NCBI RefSeq assembly: GCF_002216685.1
Contig: NZ_CP022353.1
Coordinates: 1,426,001 to 1,490,000 of the forward strand
Direction of reading: 5' to 3'
DNA length: 64,000 bases
Source: Vibrio tarriae
Lineage (GTDB): Bacteria > Pseudomonadota > Gammaproteobacteria > Enterobacterales > Vibrionaceae
Shown here in pieces: positions 9,209 through 19,262 of this stretch; position 1 is the first letter of the stretch; each line of letters starts with the position of its first letter. A program made the position numbers and the translations under genes. The notes below the pieces were generated by a model, which saw only the letters and a list, made by a program, of their open reading frames with translations, had not been told where the DNA came from and searched no databases.

Positions 9209-10228
9209 TTATTTGGCGAGCAAAGCAGCCACTTTACTCACGACTTGCTTACGAACCGCACTCAGTTTGAGTTGACGATCGGGGTGCCATGGCAGTGGAC
9301 GCAGCAACCCTACCGCTTTAATGCCCAAACGCGCCGTCAGAATACCCACGCCTACCCCCTGCCCTGCACGAGCAGAAAGGCGTCCGGCCAAGTCCATGGA
9401 AAACAGATCCACGCTGGCATCGACAGCCAATTCACTCGCCCCCGCTAACGCCATGTTGAGCAATACGGCTTTAAACAGTTTTATGCGTGACCAGTAACCG
9501 AGTTCAACGCCATACACTTTTGCCAGTTGATCCACCATGGAAAAGTTACGCCAAGCCACCAGCAACATATCAGCAATCGCGAGTGGGCTAATCGCCACTA
9601 ATGCGGCCGCTTCAGTCGCATAACGAGTGACAATTTGGCTGGCTTGTTTGTCTTGCTCACCCACCACCAACGCATCATACAAATCGAGGATTTCTGCATC
9701 ACTGTGGCTACTATTGAGTGCCGATAGCCAACGTTGGTAGCCCTGCTTATCCACTTTACCTTGTTTGGCTATCTGCTCACAGAACGCTTGACCTTGGCCA
9801 ACTACATCATTCTCCATCAAGATTTGCGCTTGTTCTTGAACACTAAAATGCTGACGTAGACGACGCAGTTTCCACAACTCTTTGCCGATGGCACCTAGGC
9901 CTAATGTCGCCAAAGCACTCACAAAGCCGGCCCAACCAAGGCTGAGCCAGTCTGCGCTTTGAATGGCTTGTACTACGCTATCGACAGCCTGCCATGCCAC
10001 CAAACCACTGAATGCCGCAAACAAACCGCCCGCAAACCACTTGCGCCCTTTGCTGGGTCGAATGATGGTGTCGAGCTCTGCTTCCAATGCCTCTTCTGCT
10101 GGCTCTTCCATGTTCATGGGCACAAACTTTTCTTGTGCGCTAAACTGCTGCTGGGCCGTCAAGCTCGGCGTTTCTAAACTACCTTGCAGTGGCTCGCTAA
10201 AAATCTGTTTGGTTTTAAGATCGCTCAT
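9209..10228 (-). CDS. ycjF: YcjF-type inner-membrane protein (DUF697, TIGR01620)
   Basis: A 339-aa membrane protein. The N-terminal 70 residues are acidic and polar, followed by two hydrophobic segments (about 65-85 and 95-115) and a C-terminal DUF697-like region with hydrophobic stretches. It overlaps the preceding YcjX gene by 4 nt (ATGA type) and is followed by tyrR, the conserved ycjX-ycjF-tyrR order. The two proteins are a long-conserved pair of unknown function, in E. coli linked to heat shock and phage-shock regulons. Confidence 0.88.
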   Translation of the reverse strand: MSDLKTKQIFSEPLQGSLETPSLTAQQQFSAQEKFVPMNMEEPAEEALEAELDTIIRPSKGRKWFAGGLFAAFSGLVAWQAVDSVVQAIQSADWLSLGWAGFVSALATLGLGAIGKELWKLRRLRQHFSVQEQAQILMENDVVGQGQAFCEQIAKQGKVDKQGYQRWLSALNSSHSDAEILDLYDALVVGEQDKQASQIVTRYATEAAALVAISPLAIADMLLVAWRNFSMVDQLAKVYGVELGYWSRIKLFKAVLLNMALAGASELAVDASVDLFSMDLAGRLSARAGQGVGVGILTARLGIKAVGLLRPLPWHPDRQLKLSAVRKQVVSKVAALLAK

Positions 10229-11598
10229 CGCAGTTTATCTCCAATCAGAATGTCGAGGGCTTTATCGACTCGAATGTGCTGGCATGGCTCATCCATCGCC
10301 GTGGGCAGTGGACGAAACGCCGTAAAATCAAACGCCTGACGCTGCCAATAATCGGGATCTGGCAGTTTGCGCGGCACCTCACCGGGAAAGAGCGTGATGG
10401 ATTCACCTTCCAGTGTGACACCTTGAATCGCCGCCACCTTCTGCTCTCCCTGCATGATGTAACCCGATTGTGTGGCGCGCACCGAAGCCATGCTGATGCA
10501 GTTCATTTCAATATTTTCATAGGCTGCATGCTGCCAAGCCGGATGGATCATCTGCTGCAATAGAGAAACCATATTGACATGCTGCTCCGGTGTCACATGG
10601 TCAGCCTTAGTGGCCGCAAAGACGACTTTATCGATTTTGGGTGCAAATAAACGGCTGAGCAAACCACTGCGCCCATAGCGGAAACTGTGCATGATTTGCT
10701 CCAGCGCGCTGCGCATATCCAAAAACGATTCGTGCCCAACATTGAGCGGCGATAGGCAATCCACCAACACTATCTGGCGATCAAACGTCGCGAAATATTC
10801 CTTATAAAAGGCTTTTACCACCTTGTTTTGGTACTCCTGATAGCGCGCTTGCAGCAAAGCGTAATAGCTCTGTTTGCTCACTGAGCCCTGCGGCGGATGA
10901 CATGGGAAAAATTGCAGCACAGGCGCACCTTCCAGCTCCCCTGGCAACACAAATCGTCCCGGCTGAACCCAATGCAGTCCACTGGCTTTACATTGATGCA
11001 GATAGTCGGTGTAGCTCGCGGCAATCGCCGCCAAGGTTTGCTCATTGGCTTCTTGGTGAAGATCAAGCTGCTCCACAGCGTCACACCAAGACTTAGCGAG
11101 CTCTTTGCGTAACCCATGCAGAGCATGAAATTGCTGTGCTGACCAAGTGGCGTAATCCATCTCTAATAGCGGTAAATCGAGCAACCACTCTCCGGGATAG
11201 TCGATAATGTCGAGATAGAGAGTTGCACTACTGGTGAGTAGCTTTTTGCTCCGTTTTTTCGGCTTGTATTTGATCGCCAAACGAATTTCGCTTACATCTC
11301 GGGTTGGCACTGGCCAGTTTGCAGGGCTGCTTTGCAACTCGGTTAACGCTTCATCATAGGCAAAGCGTGGCACCATCATGTTGCTTTGCGGTACACGCTT
11401 TGCGCCAATCAAGCGCTGCTCACGATCCGCCGCTAACAGAGGGAGATTATGATGGCTGGACGTATGCAGCAGTTGATTGACGAGAGAGGTAATAAACGCC
11501 GTTTTACCTGCGCGCGAAAGTCCCGTCACCGCAAGACGGACATGGGAATCGAGGCCACGATGGATAAAATCGCTCATTTCTTGACGAATTCGCTGCAT
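10225..11598 (-). CDS. ycjX: YcjX-type P-loop NTPase (DUF463)
   Basis: A 457-aa cytoplasmic GTPase-like protein. The P loop is [10 protein letters not shown] near residues 25-34; a switch/Walker B-like segment [10 protein letters not shown] lies near 129-138, and a guanine-recognition-like ATKAD appears near 327-331. It is the first gene of ycjX-ycjF. The start at 11598 ([22 protein letters not shown]) agrees with the family N-terminus. Its biological role is unknown. Confidence 0.9.
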   Translation of the reverse strand: MQRIRQEMSDFIHRGLDSHVRLAVTGLSRAGKTAFITSLVNQLLHTSSHHNLPLLAADREQRLIGAKRVPQSNMMVPRFAYDEALTELQSSPANWPVPTRDVSEIRLAIKYKPKKRSKKLLTSSATLYLDIIDYPGEWLLDLPLLEMDYATWSAQQFHALHGLRKELAKSWCDAVEQLDLHQEANEQTLAAIAASYTDYLHQCKASGLHWVQPGRFVLPGELEGAPVLQFFPCHPPQGSVSKQSYYALLQARYQEYQNKVVKAFYKEYFATFDRQIVLVDCLSPLNVGHESFLDMRSALEQIMHSFRYGRSGLLSRLFAPKIDKVVFAATKADHVTPEQHVNMVSLLQQMIHPAWQHAAYENIEMNCISMASVRATQSGYIMQGEQKVAAIQGVTLEGESITLFPGEVPRKLPDPDYWQRQAFDFTAFRPLPTAMDEPCQHIRVDKALDILIGDKLR

Positions 11599-11658
11599 TG
11601 TTCACTCCAAATCAGGATTTCGCACAGCTTAATAAGCTCAAGCTTAATGTGAGATGAA

Positions 11659-11722
11659 TATACCCTTCCTACTTAAAGTGGCAGCAGTGCTGACTACCTG
11701 AAACGCTAAGTCATTCGGGTAT
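11659..11722. repeat. Internally deleted ERIC-like repeat (64 bp)
   Basis: Begins TATACCCTTCCTACTTAAAG and ends TAAGTCATTCGGGTAT. These match the two inverted ends of the full repeat, with about 63 bp of the centre missing. Confidence 0.7.
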
Positions 11723-11777
11723 CGCTTTTGCTCAGCTGAGTACTAGGCACAGAGCAAAATCACAATGGGTAATGGCT

Positions 11778-11813
11778 CGCTCCTGCCTATAAGCCATTCA
11801 AGTCACAGGAGCG
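11778..11813 (-). terminator. Possible stem-loop after small membrane protein gene
   Basis: Stem CGCTCCTG / CAGGAGCG with a 20-nt loop, 10 nt past the stop codon of the minus-strand small gene. It lacks a T run, so it may be a processing or Rho-associated hairpin instead. Confidence 0.35.
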
Positions 11814-11823
11814 ATAAGAGGGA

Positions 11824-12009
11824 TTAATCTTCTTCGATCAGTTTGTAGATGACAAACAGTGCGATCTCAAGCAGCACAAATAAACCGCAGGTGATGGTGA
11901 CGTATTTATCATTAAAAATGCTGATACCGTTCAAAATAAGGTCGTAACCGACCACAGCACCGATCACCACAGCAATAATGATTTGTAGAATCTGAATAAA
12001 ACGAGGCAT
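11824..12009 (-). CDS. Small two-helix membrane protein
   Basis: A 61-aa protein with two predicted membrane helices: residues about 5-24 (IQILQIIIAVVIGAVVGYDL) and about 36-56, with a charged end KLIEED. AGGAG lies 9 nt before the ATG. I do not recognise the family. Two mini-ERIC remnants flank it, at 11659-11722 and 12049-12083. It lies downstream of the fumarase gene but behind a terminator, so it is probably transcribed separately. Confidence 0.65.
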   Translation of the reverse strand: MPRFIQILQIIIAVVIGAVVGYDLILNGISIFNDKYVTITCGLFVLLEIALFVIYKLIEED

Positions 12010-12048
12010 GCTTACTAACTCCTAACCTATCGATAACGAAATGAATTG

Positions 12049-12083
12049 TATACCAAAACTACAGCTTCGAGTAGGAAGGGTAT
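12049..12083. repeat. 35-bp mini-ERIC
   Basis: TATACCAAAACTAC joined directly to AGCTTCGAGTAGGAAGGGTAT. These are the outer 14 and 21 nt of the full repeat with about 92 bp of the centre removed. The same structure occurs at 43802-43836. Confidence 0.7.
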
Positions 12084-12091
12084 CCTATTAA

Positions 12092-12116
12092 AAAGGTGCA
12101 ACTTACGTGCACCTTT
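12092..12116 (-). terminator. Rho-independent terminator after fumarase gene
   Basis: A 9-bp stem AAAGGTGCA / TGCACCTTT with a 7-nt loop. On the minus strand it runs into TTTTTAAT; the + strand has a T-rich stretch a few bases further on. Confidence 0.75.
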
Positions 12117-12163
12117 GTCATTTTTTTGCCAAGTTCCTCGCTGAGAAGAGAAGAGGCAAGCCT

Positions 12164-13681
12164 TTACTTGGCCGCTTCAGCGATTTTGACCCGCCAAGTA
12201 TCTGGGCCGATTTGGTGCGCATTCGCGCCAGTTGAATCCACAGCAACAGTGACTGGCATATCTTCGACTTCAAATTCGTAGATTGCCTCCATGCCTAAGT
12301 CTTCAAACGCGACTACGCGAGCTTTCTTGATCGCTTTCGCCACTAAGTAAGCCGCACCACCGACTGCCATCAAATAAACGGCTTTGTGTTTTTTGATCGA
12401 TTCAACGGTAGCTGGGCCGCGCTCAGCTTTACCAATCATGCCCATGACGCCGACCTCTTCCAGCATCATGTCGGTAAACTTGTCCATACGAGTTGAAGTT
12501 GTAGGGCCTGCAGGGCCAACCACTTCATCGCCTACTGCGTCCACAGGACCTACGTAGTAAATGAACTTGTCTTTCAAATCGACACCGTCAGGCAATTTTT
12601 CGCCTTTTTGCAGCATGGTTTGAATGCGTTTATGGGCCGCATCACGACCGGTGAGGATCTTGCCAGACAGCAGAACCGTTTCACCGGTTTTCCAGGTTTG
12701 GATCTCTTCACGGGTGATATTATCAAGATTGACACGACGCGTATTCGCGCCCGCTTCCCAAGTGATTTGTGGCCAATCTTCTAACTTAGGCGGCGTTAAC
12801 TGCGCAGGGCCGCTGCCATCGAGTGTGAAATGTACGTGGCGTGTCGCCGCACAGTTGGGGATCATGCAGACAGGCTTAGAAGCGGCATGTGTCGGTGCCG
12901 ATTTGATTTTCACATCCACCACTGTAGTTAAACCGCCAAGACCTTGCGCGCCAATACCGAGCTTATTCACACGGTTGAAAATGTCTAAACGCAGCTCTTC
13001 TTCCGCATTTTGCGGACCACGCTCGATAAGCTCATGAATATCAATGTGTTCCATCAAGGCTTCTTTGGCAAGGACGGCCGCTTTTTCCGCCGTACCGCCA
13101 ATGCCAATGCCGAGCATGCCCGGTGGACACCAGCCCGCGCCCATCAAGGGTACGGTTTTTTCTACCCATTCAGCAATATCATCGGACGGGTTTAGCATCA
13201 CCATCTTGGTTTTGTTTTCACTGCCGCCACCTTTGGCCGCAATTTGAATATCCACTTTATCGCCAGGCACCATATTGATGTGCACCACAGCTGGGGTATT
13301 GTCTTTGGTATTGATGCGCTTGCCCGCAGGATCCATCAATACTGAAGCACGCAGTGGATTATCTGGGTTGGTGTACGCTTGGCGCACGCCTTCATCTACC
13401 ATCTGCTGCACTGTCATATCGGTCGAGTCCCATTGCACTCCCATCCCGATGTTCACAAAACACGTGACAATACCTGTGTCTTGGCAGATTGGGCGGTGTC
13501 CTTCAGCGGACATACGCGAGTTGATCAGGATTTGGGCTATCGAATCTTTTGCCGCTTGGCTTTCTTCACGTTGGTAGGCTTTTTCTAGGGCTTTTACAAA
13601 GTCTAATGGGTGGTAGTAGGAGATGTACTGCAGCGCATCAGCGACACTGCTGATCACATCTTGCTTGCGTATTACCGTCAT
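12164..13681 (-). CDS. Fumarate hydratase, class I (iron-sulfur)
   Basis: Interconverts fumarate and malate in the TCA cycle with an oxygen-sensitive [4Fe-4S] cluster. The 505-aa protein has the two fused parts of class I fumarases: an N-terminal hydro-lyase alpha region and a C-terminal beta region (GPTTSTRMDKFTDMML, FEDLGMEAIYEFEV). Cluster ligands are probably C66 (ICQDTG), C185 (GAGWCPPG) and C277 (IPNCAAT). E. coli FumA/FumB are slightly longer (548 aa). It is transcribed alone, away from pabB, and has its own terminator. Confidence 0.93.
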   Translation of the reverse strand: MTVIRKQDVISSVADALQYISYYHPLDFVKALEKAYQREESQAAKDSIAQILINSRMSAEGHRPICQDTGIVTCFVNIGMGVQWDSTDMTVQQMVDEGVRQAYTNPDNPLRASVLMDPAGKRINTKDNTPAVVHINMVPGDKVDIQIAAKGGGSENKTKMVMLNPSDDIAEWVEKTVPLMGAGWCPPGMLGIGIGGTAEKAAVLAKEALMEHIDIHELIERGPQNAEEELRLDIFNRVNKLGIGAQGLGGLTTVVDVKIKSAPTHAASKPVCMIPNCAATRHVHFTLDGSGPAQLTPPKLEDWPQITWEAGANTRRVNLDNITREEIQTWKTGETVLLSGKILTGRDAAHKRIQTMLQKGEKLPDGVDLKDKFIYYVGPVDAVGDEVVGPAGPTTSTRMDKFTDMMLEEVGVMGMIGKAERGPATVESIKKHKAVYLMAVGGAAYLVAKAIKKARVVAFEDLGMEAIYEFEVEDMPVTVAVDSTGANAHQIGPDTWRVKIAEAAK

Positions 13682-13856
13682 TGCTCGCCTCGTTATTGTT
13701 ATGCTTCCGTGTACTGCGACTTGGGTGAATTACTGCTTCCAAAACCGAAGGAGACGCTCACTCTTTAAGTAGCAGCTTTGTATGAGATTTTTATGATACT
13801 CTTGCTTTCCCTGCGATGCTACGCAATGAACGGTTTCTCTGTCACAAATTACACAA

Positions 13857-15233
13857 ATGAATAACAACCAAATCTTGTCAATTGAACACAAAAAATTAAC
13901 TTATCATCCTGATATTGCTAAACAATTTTTCACATCTATTGAGCAGCAACCTTGGGCAATGCTGCTACGCTCCGCGTCTACCACCCATATGGATAGCCGC
14001 TTTGATATTCTGGTCGCCAATCCTTTCGCCACTTTAGTGAGTTTTGGTGATGAAACTGAAATTCACACCCAGAACGGCGTGACATTGTCACGAGAAGATC
14101 CTTTTGCGCTTCTTGCTGACATCCAAGAGCAGTATCTTCCTCAAGTGACTGATGCGTCTGAGTTACCTTTTGTTGGCGGTGCTCTGGGGTATTTTGCCTA
14201 TGATTTAGGACGCCGAGTCGAAGTCCTCCCTAGTTTGGCAGAACAAGACATTGCTATGCCCGATATGGCCGTGGGCATCTATTCTTGGGCGCTCGTGGTC
14301 GATCACCAACAGCACACCGCGCAATTGGTCGGACAAAATGTTGAAGACGCTTGGGGTTGGTTAAACCAACAAGAGGCGATAAAGCCAAGCGAAGTAACTG
14401 ACTTTGCTCTCACGTCGCCTTGGCGCTCCAATATGAGCTATACCGCCTATCAAGATAAATTTGCTCGTGTGCAGGACTATTTACGCTCGGGAGACTGTTA
14501 CCAGATCAACCTCGCGCAGCGTTTTCAGGCTCACTACACCGGTAGTGAATGGCAAGCGTATTTGAAGCTGGAAAAAGGTAACCAAGCGCCCTTCTCCGCC
14601 TTTTTGCGTTTGCCGCAAGGCGCAATTTTGAGTGTATCTCCAGAACGTTTTCTGCAAGTCTGCGATCGAGTGATTGAAACCAAACCGATCAAAGGCACAC
14701 GTCCACGCCATGCCGACAAGCAACAAGATGCCCTACTCAAGCAAGATTTAGTCAGCGCAGAAAAAGATCAGGCCGAGAATTTAATGATTGTCGATCTGCT
14801 GCGTAATGATATTGGTCGTGTGGCAAAGCCGGGTAGCGTGCATGTACCTAAGTTGTTTGATGTGGAGAGCTTTCCCGCCGTGCACCATCTGGTGAGCACG
14901 ATTCGCGCAACACTGGATGAGCAATACCAAGCCGCAGATCTGTTACGCGCCTGTTTTCCCGGCGGTTCGATTACGGGAGCGCCCAAAGTGCGGGCAATGG
15001 AAATCATTGAAGAGCTCGAGCCGCATCGCCGTAGCGCTTATTGTGGCTCAATTGGCTATCTCAGCCGTCATGGAAAAATGGATACCAGCATCACGATCCG
15101 CACTTTAGTGGCCTATCAGAAGCAGCTTTACGCTTGGGCGGGTGGCGGCTTGGTGGCTGACAGCGAAGGAGCTGCGGAGTATCAAGAAACACTGGATAAA
15201 TTAAGCCGAATTCTTCCAACCCTAGAATCCTAA
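13857..15233 (+). CDS. pabB: Aminodeoxychorismate synthase component I (PabB)
   Basis: Converts chorismate with ammonia to 4-amino-4-deoxychorismate for folate synthesis. 458 aa, a normal PabB length. It has the N-terminal anthranilate-synthase-I-like domain and a C-terminal chorismate-binding domain with PIKGT (277-281, K279 the PabB-specific nucleophile lysine), DLLRNDIGR, and GGSITGAPKVRAMEIIEELE. TrpE carries PIAGT instead, so this is PabB. It is divergent from the fumarase gene. The partner PabA is not in the window. Confidence 0.93.
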   Translation: MNNNQILSIEHKKLTYHPDIAKQFFTSIEQQPWAMLLRSASTTHMDSRFDILVANPFATLVSFGDETEIHTQNGVTLSREDPFALLADIQEQYLPQVTDASELPFVGGALGYFAYDLGRRVEVLPSLAEQDIAMPDMAVGIYSWALVVDHQQHTAQLVGQNVEDAWGWLNQQEAIKPSEVTDFALTSPWRSNMSYTAYQDKFARVQDYLRSGDCYQINLAQRFQAHYTGSEWQAYLKLEKGNQAPFSAFLRLPQGAILSVSPERFLQVCDRVIETKPIKGTRPRHADKQQDALLKQDLVSAEKDQAENLMIVDLLRNDIGRVAKPGSVHVPKLFDVESFPAVHHLVSTIRATLDEQYQAADLLRACFPGGSITGAPKVRAMEIIEELEPHRRSAYCGSIGYLSRHGKMDTSITIRTLVAYQKQLYAWAGGGLVADSEGAAEYQETLDKLSRILPTLES

Positions 15234-15385
15234 CCCTCAGTTTGACCCACCGTCAGCACAGCCTATGCTCGCTGGCGGTTTGCTTGACAAACCTCCCCCT
15301 AACTACTTGCAGCGTCAAGCAGGTATAAAAGGGATCATATCCGGCAAATGTGCAGTAACCGACAGCGCATTGTTATGAAATACGC

Positions 15386-15512
15386 TATACCCAAACAACT
15401 TGGAGTTGCAGGTAGGCGGCAAGTGAGTGAATCCCCATGAGCATAGATACACTATGTGATTGGGGTGAACGAACGTAGCCAACACCGCTGCAACTTCAAG
15501 TAGGAAGGGTAT
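15386..15512. repeat. ERIC-like intergenic repeat, full length
   Basis: A 127-bp copy nearly identical to the one at 4704. It occupies most of the 320-nt gap between pabB and the Nudix gene and lies 41 nt before the Nudix start. The rest of the gap (15234-15385) shows only a weak imperfect hairpin near 15253. Confidence 0.9.
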
Positions 15513-15553
15513 ATAACAGGTGTTATACGTTAATCACGGTATAGAGGTCTGCT

Positions 15554-16168
15554 TTGCAAAACATTAGCCGTCATGAGTTTATCCAGCAGTTTCAGCTCCA
15601 TTTACCCGCTGCCTATCCCCAGGAAAGCTTGCGGCGCGTCGCGCATTTAGCGCCAGAGAAGCTACGCAAAGCGTCGGTATTGATTGGCGTGGTAGAGCGT
15701 CCGCAAGGCCTACAAGTGATCATGACCAAGCGCGCAGCACATTTGAGGCATCACCCCGGGCAAATCAGTTTTCCCGGCGGAAAGTACGAAGAGATCGACC
15801 ACTCATTACAGCAGACGGCAAAACGAGAAGCACGAGAAGAGATTGGCATCCCAGAAGAGAAAATTCGTATTGTTGGCCAGTTGCCTGAGTTAGTGACCGT
15901 AAGCCAGTTTGCCGTGACGCCTTTTTTAGCTTTTGTGGAATCCGACTACCCGATTCAGCTCGATCACAACGAAGTCGATGAAGTGTTTGAAGTGCCGATC
16001 AGTTTTTTGCTTGATCGAAAAAAGATCTACAGCGGGACTTTTCAGTTAAAAAACCACCGTCATAAACTGTTCGCCCTCTCCTATAAACAACATTTTATAT
16101 GGGGTATGACCGCACAAATCATTCAATCCCTTCAAAAACAATTTATTAATTACAATGAGTTAGTTTAA
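15554..16168 (+). CDS. nudL: Nudix hydrolase, CoA pyrophosphatase type (NudL/YeaB)
   Basis: Predicted to cleave CoA and acyl-CoA to phosphopantetheine and 3',5'-ADP. 204 aa. The Nudix box region FPGGKYEEID...KREAREEIGI is at about residues 75-100, preceded by the LRHHPGQISFPGG signature typical of the UPF0035/NudL group. The start appears to be TTG 15554 with GAGG 6 nt upstream; no in-frame ATG occurs early enough. It lies between pabB and sdaC, as in other Vibrio. Confidence 0.82.
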   Translation: MQNISRHEFIQQFQLHLPAAYPQESLRRVAHLAPEKLRKASVLIGVVERPQGLQVIMTKRAAHLRHHPGQISFPGGKYEEIDHSLQQTAKREAREEIGIPEEKIRIVGQLPELVTVSQFAVTPFLAFVESDYPIQLDHNEVDEVFEVPISFLLDRKKIYSGTFQLKNHRHKLFALSYKQHFIWGMTAQIIQSLQKQFINYNELV

Positions 16169-16466
16169 TTAATGACTTTTCTCTCTTTGAGCACGTCAGC
16201 TTTAATCATTAAAAATTCTAATCCACAAAGAAAGCAAACGTTTGCCAAGCTATCCATCGAGAATTTCTCACGCAAACATAACTAAATCTAATCCAACCCA
16301 TTAACAATTCTCACATGTGGCACGCCAATTTCGTGATCAAAAATAGGTTTTTGATAGAAGTTTCAATAAGCACTGTCAATCATGATTTAGATCTAGTTTT
16401 CTTATGTGAAAAATGTGCAAAAATGCGCTCCGACTTATTTCCTGTTCCCAAAATGAGTAAAAACAT

Positions 16467-17720
16467 ATGAATACTACAACAGCGGCCACTTCTACAGCAC
16501 GTTCTGCTAGCAAGTGGACCTACAAAGATTTCACCTGGGCCCTGTCCCTTTTTGGTACTGCGGTTGGTGCAGGTGTACTATTCTTACCCATTAAAGCCGG
16601 TGCTGGTGGTTTCTGGCCATTAGTTATCCTCGCGTTAATCGCAGCACCAATGACTTGGTTTGCTCATAAATCTTTGGCTCGTTTCGTTTTATCTGCCAAA
16701 AACCCTGATGCAGACATCACCGACACCGTTGAAGAGCACTTTGGTAAAGCTGGCGCCAACCTTATTACTTTTGCTTACTTTTTTGCCATCTATCCTATCG
16801 TGCTGATTTACGGCGTGGGCATCACTAACACGGTGGATTCTTTCCTCGTTAACCAAATCGGCATGGAATCGATTCCTCGCTGGTTGCTCTCTGGCGCGCT
16901 GATTATTGCGATGACAGCAGGTGTGGTATTTGGTAAGGAGTTGATGCTGAAAGCCACTTCTGCCATGGTTTACCCACTGGTGTTTATCCTGCTGGCACTC
17001 TCTTTCTACCTGATCCCAGATTGGAACACTTCAATGATCGAAGTCGCACCTGACTGGTCTGCTATGCCAGCGATCGTATGGCTTGCGATTCCAATCATCG
17101 TGTTCTCTTTCAATCACAGCCCAATCATTTCTCAGTTTTCTAAAGAGCAGCGCCAACAGTTTGGTGACGATGCGGTGAAGAAAACTGACATGATCACTGG
17201 CGGTGCAGCCATGATGCTGATGGGCTTCGTGATGTTCTTCGTATTCTCTGTGGTACTGTCACTGTCTCCTGAAGAGCTGGCAATGGCGAAAGAGCAAAAC
17301 ATCTCAGTTCTGTCTTACCTAGCCAACGAACACGCTTCACCAATCATCTCTTACTTAGGTCCAATCGTGGCATTCGCAGCGATCACTTCAAGCTACTTCG
17401 GTCATTTCTTAGGTGCTCATGAAGGTCTGGTTGGTCTGGTGAAATCTCGCAGCAATATGCCAATTGGTAAGATTGAAAAAATCTCTCTCGGCTTCATCGT
17501 AGTTACCACTTGGATTGTGGCAATTGTGAACCCAAGCATCCTAGGTATGATTGAAACCATGGGCGCTCCAATGATTGCTGCCATCTTGTTCCTACTGCCT
17601 GTATTTGCAATGCACAAAGTACCTGCAATGGCTAAGTTCAAGACTTCAGCACCTGTACAGATTTTTACAGTTATTTGTGGCTTGGCTGCGATTAGTTCTG
17701 TAATCTACGGCGCTCTTTAA
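16467..17720 (+). CDS. sdaC: Serine transporter SdaC (HAAAP family)
   Basis: H+-coupled L-serine permease in the inner membrane. The 417-aa product matches E. coli SdaC closely: WALSLFGTAVGAGVLFLPI, AKNPDADITDTVEEHFG, YFFAIYPIVLIYGVGITNTV, PIIVFSFNHSPIISQF, AKEQNISVLSYLAN and NPSILGMIETMGAPMIA. There are about 11 membrane segments. It lies 92 nt upstream of the serine dehydratase gene with a leaky-looking hairpin between them, so uptake and catabolism are probably co-expressed. The 298-nt region upstream is AT-rich and holds no other gene. Confidence 0.92.
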   Translation: MNTTTAATSTARSASKWTYKDFTWALSLFGTAVGAGVLFLPIKAGAGGFWPLVILALIAAPMTWFAHKSLARFVLSAKNPDADITDTVEEHFGKAGANLITFAYFFAIYPIVLIYGVGITNTVDSFLVNQIGMESIPRWLLSGALIIAMTAGVVFGKELMLKATSAMVYPLVFILLALSFYLIPDWNTSMIEVAPDWSAMPAIVWLAIPIIVFSFNHSPIISQFSKEQRQQFGDDAVKKTDMITGGAAMMLMGFVMFFVFSVVLSLSPEELAMAKEQNISVLSYLANEHASPIISYLGPIVAFAAITSSYFGHFLGAHEGLVGLVKSRSNMPIGKIEKISLGFIVVTTWIVAIVNPSILGMIETMGAPMIAAILFLLPVFAMHKVPAMAKFKTSAPVQIFTVICGLAAISSVIYGAL

Positions 17721-17768
17721 TCTCTACCTCTGCGTATGAGCTTAAAACACAAAACATAACTATACCAA

Positions 17769-17800
17769 AAGCCTCCCTACCCTTAGGGGGGCTTAGTTTT
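17769..17800 (+). terminator. Possible attenuating terminator between sdaC and sdaA
   Basis: An AAGCCTCCC / GGGGGGCTT stem with one mismatch-prone pair is followed by AGTTTT. The short T tract suggests partial readthrough into sdaA. Confidence 0.5.
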
Positions 17801-17812
17801 GAGGCATTCAAA

Positions 17813-19174
17813 ATGATTAGTGTATTTGATATCTATAAAATCGGTGTTGGTCCTTCGAGCTCACACACGGTTGGACCGATGAAAGCGGGTAAAGAGTTTA
17901 TTGACGAACTACGCTCAATGGGAAAATTGCGCGACGTCACTAAAATCACCGTGGACGTTTATGGATCGCTATCACTGACAGGGAAAGGTCACCACACAGA
18001 TATCGCTATCATCATGGGTCTGGCAGGCAATACGCCAGAGAAAGTGGATATCGACTCAATTCCGAGCTTTATTGCTCGTGTAGAAGAAACAGAACGTCTT
18101 CCTGTTGGTATGCACTGTCATACCGTCTCTTTCCCTCGTGAAGGTGGGATGAATTTCCACCGCACTAATCTGCCTTTGCACGAAAACGGCATGCAGATTC
18201 ACGCATGGATCAACGACGAAAAAATCTTCAGCAAAACTTACTACTCTATCGGCGGCGGTTTCATCGTTGATGAAGAGCATTTTGGCAAAGAGAGTGAATC
18301 TCTTATTCAAGTGCCTTATGTTTTCCGTTCTGCTGAAGAGCTGCTGAACCAGTGTAAAGAGAGTGGTTTTTCGATCAGCACACTGGTGATGGCGAACGAA
18401 AAAGCCATGCATTCAGACGAAGAAGTACGCACCTATTTCGCGAACATTTGGCGTACCATGCGTGAGTGTATGGAACGTGGGATGAACACCGAAGGTATCC
18501 TGCCTGGGCCTTTGCGTGTACCACGCCGTGCGGCAGCGCTGCGTCAACAACTGCTGACGTCCGAAAAAACCACCAACGATCCAATGGCGGTGGTTGACTG
18601 GGTAAACATGTATGCGTTTGCAGTTAACGAAGAAAACGCAGCCGGTGGCCGTGTAGTTACTGCACCGACTAACGGTGCGTGTGGCATTATCCCTGCGGTA
18701 CTCGCCTACTACGACAAATTCATCCAAACAGTGACTGAGAAAGACTACATCCGTTACTTCGCCGCGTCTGGCGCGATTGGTGGTCTGTACAAGCGTAATG
18801 CCTCTATCTCTGGGGCGGAAGTGGGCTGTCAAGGTGAAGTGGGTGTAGCTTGCTCTATGGCAGCAGCCGGTCTTGCTGAGCTTTTAGGCGGTAGCCCAGA
18901 GCAAGTCTGTATGGCCGCTGAGATCGCGATGGAACATAACCTTGGTTTGACTTGTGACCCAGTTGCAGGACAAGTACAAGTGCCATGTATCGAGCGTAAC
19001 GGCATTGCAGCCGTGAAAGCGATCAACTCAACCCGTATGGCGCTGCGTCGTTCCTCTGCCCCACGTGTTTCACTGGATAAAGTGATTGAAACCATGCTGG
19101 AAACCGGCAAGGACATGAATGCTAAGTACCGTGAAACCTCACAAGGTGGCTTGGCAATCAAGGTGATCTGTTAA
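17813..19174 (+). CDS. sdaA: L-serine ammonia-lyase (single-chain, iron-sulfur)
   Basis: Deaminates L-serine to pyruvate. 453 aa, the length of E. coli SdaA (454). The N-terminal [11 protein letters not shown] serine-binding loop is at about residues 12-22. Cluster cysteines are visible in [26 protein letters not shown] and [18 protein letters not shown] lies 8 nt before the ATG. With sdaC it forms a serine uptake and degradation unit, closed by a strong terminator. Confidence 0.94.
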   Translation: MISVFDIYKIGVGPSSSHTVGPMKAGKEFIDELRSMGKLRDVTKITVDVYGSLSLTGKGHHTDIAIIMGLAGNTPEKVDIDSIPSFIARVEETERLPVGMHCHTVSFPREGGMNFHRTNLPLHENGMQIHAWINDEKIFSKTYYSIGGGFIVDEEHFGKESESLIQVPYVFRSAEELLNQCKESGFSISTLVMANEKAMHSDEEVRTYFANIWRTMRECMERGMNTEGILPGPLRVPRRAAALRQQLLTSEKTTNDPMAVVDWVNMYAFAVNEENAAGGRVVTAPTNGACGIIPAVLAYYDKFIQTVTEKDYIRYFAASGAIGGLYKRNASISGAEVGCQGEVGVACSMAAAGLAELLGGSPEQVCMAAEIAMEHNLGLTCDPVAGQVQVPCIERNGIAAVKAINSTRMALRRSSAPRVSLDKVIETMLETGKDMNAKYRETSQGGLAIKVIC

Positions 19175-19198
19175 TCGGAACCTTTTGTGGTTACAAAA

Positions 19199-19227
19199 AC
19201 GCCCGGATATCCGGGCGTTTTTTTATG
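19199..19227 (+). terminator. Strong Rho-independent terminator after sdaA
   Basis: An 11-bp self-complementary sequence, AACGCCCGGAT / ATCCGGGCGTT, followed by seven T residues, 25 nt after the sdaA stop. Confidence 0.9.
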
Positions 19228-19262
19228 CTTTGCATGATCAGATTACATCTCACATCAATGCG

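Noticed and set aside
15386..15512. 127-bp repeats as integron VCR/attC sites
   Set aside because: The length is similar to V. cholerae attC repeats, but copies are dispersed between housekeeping genes on no common strand, without gene cassettes or integrase, and the sequence matches ERIC primer regions instead.
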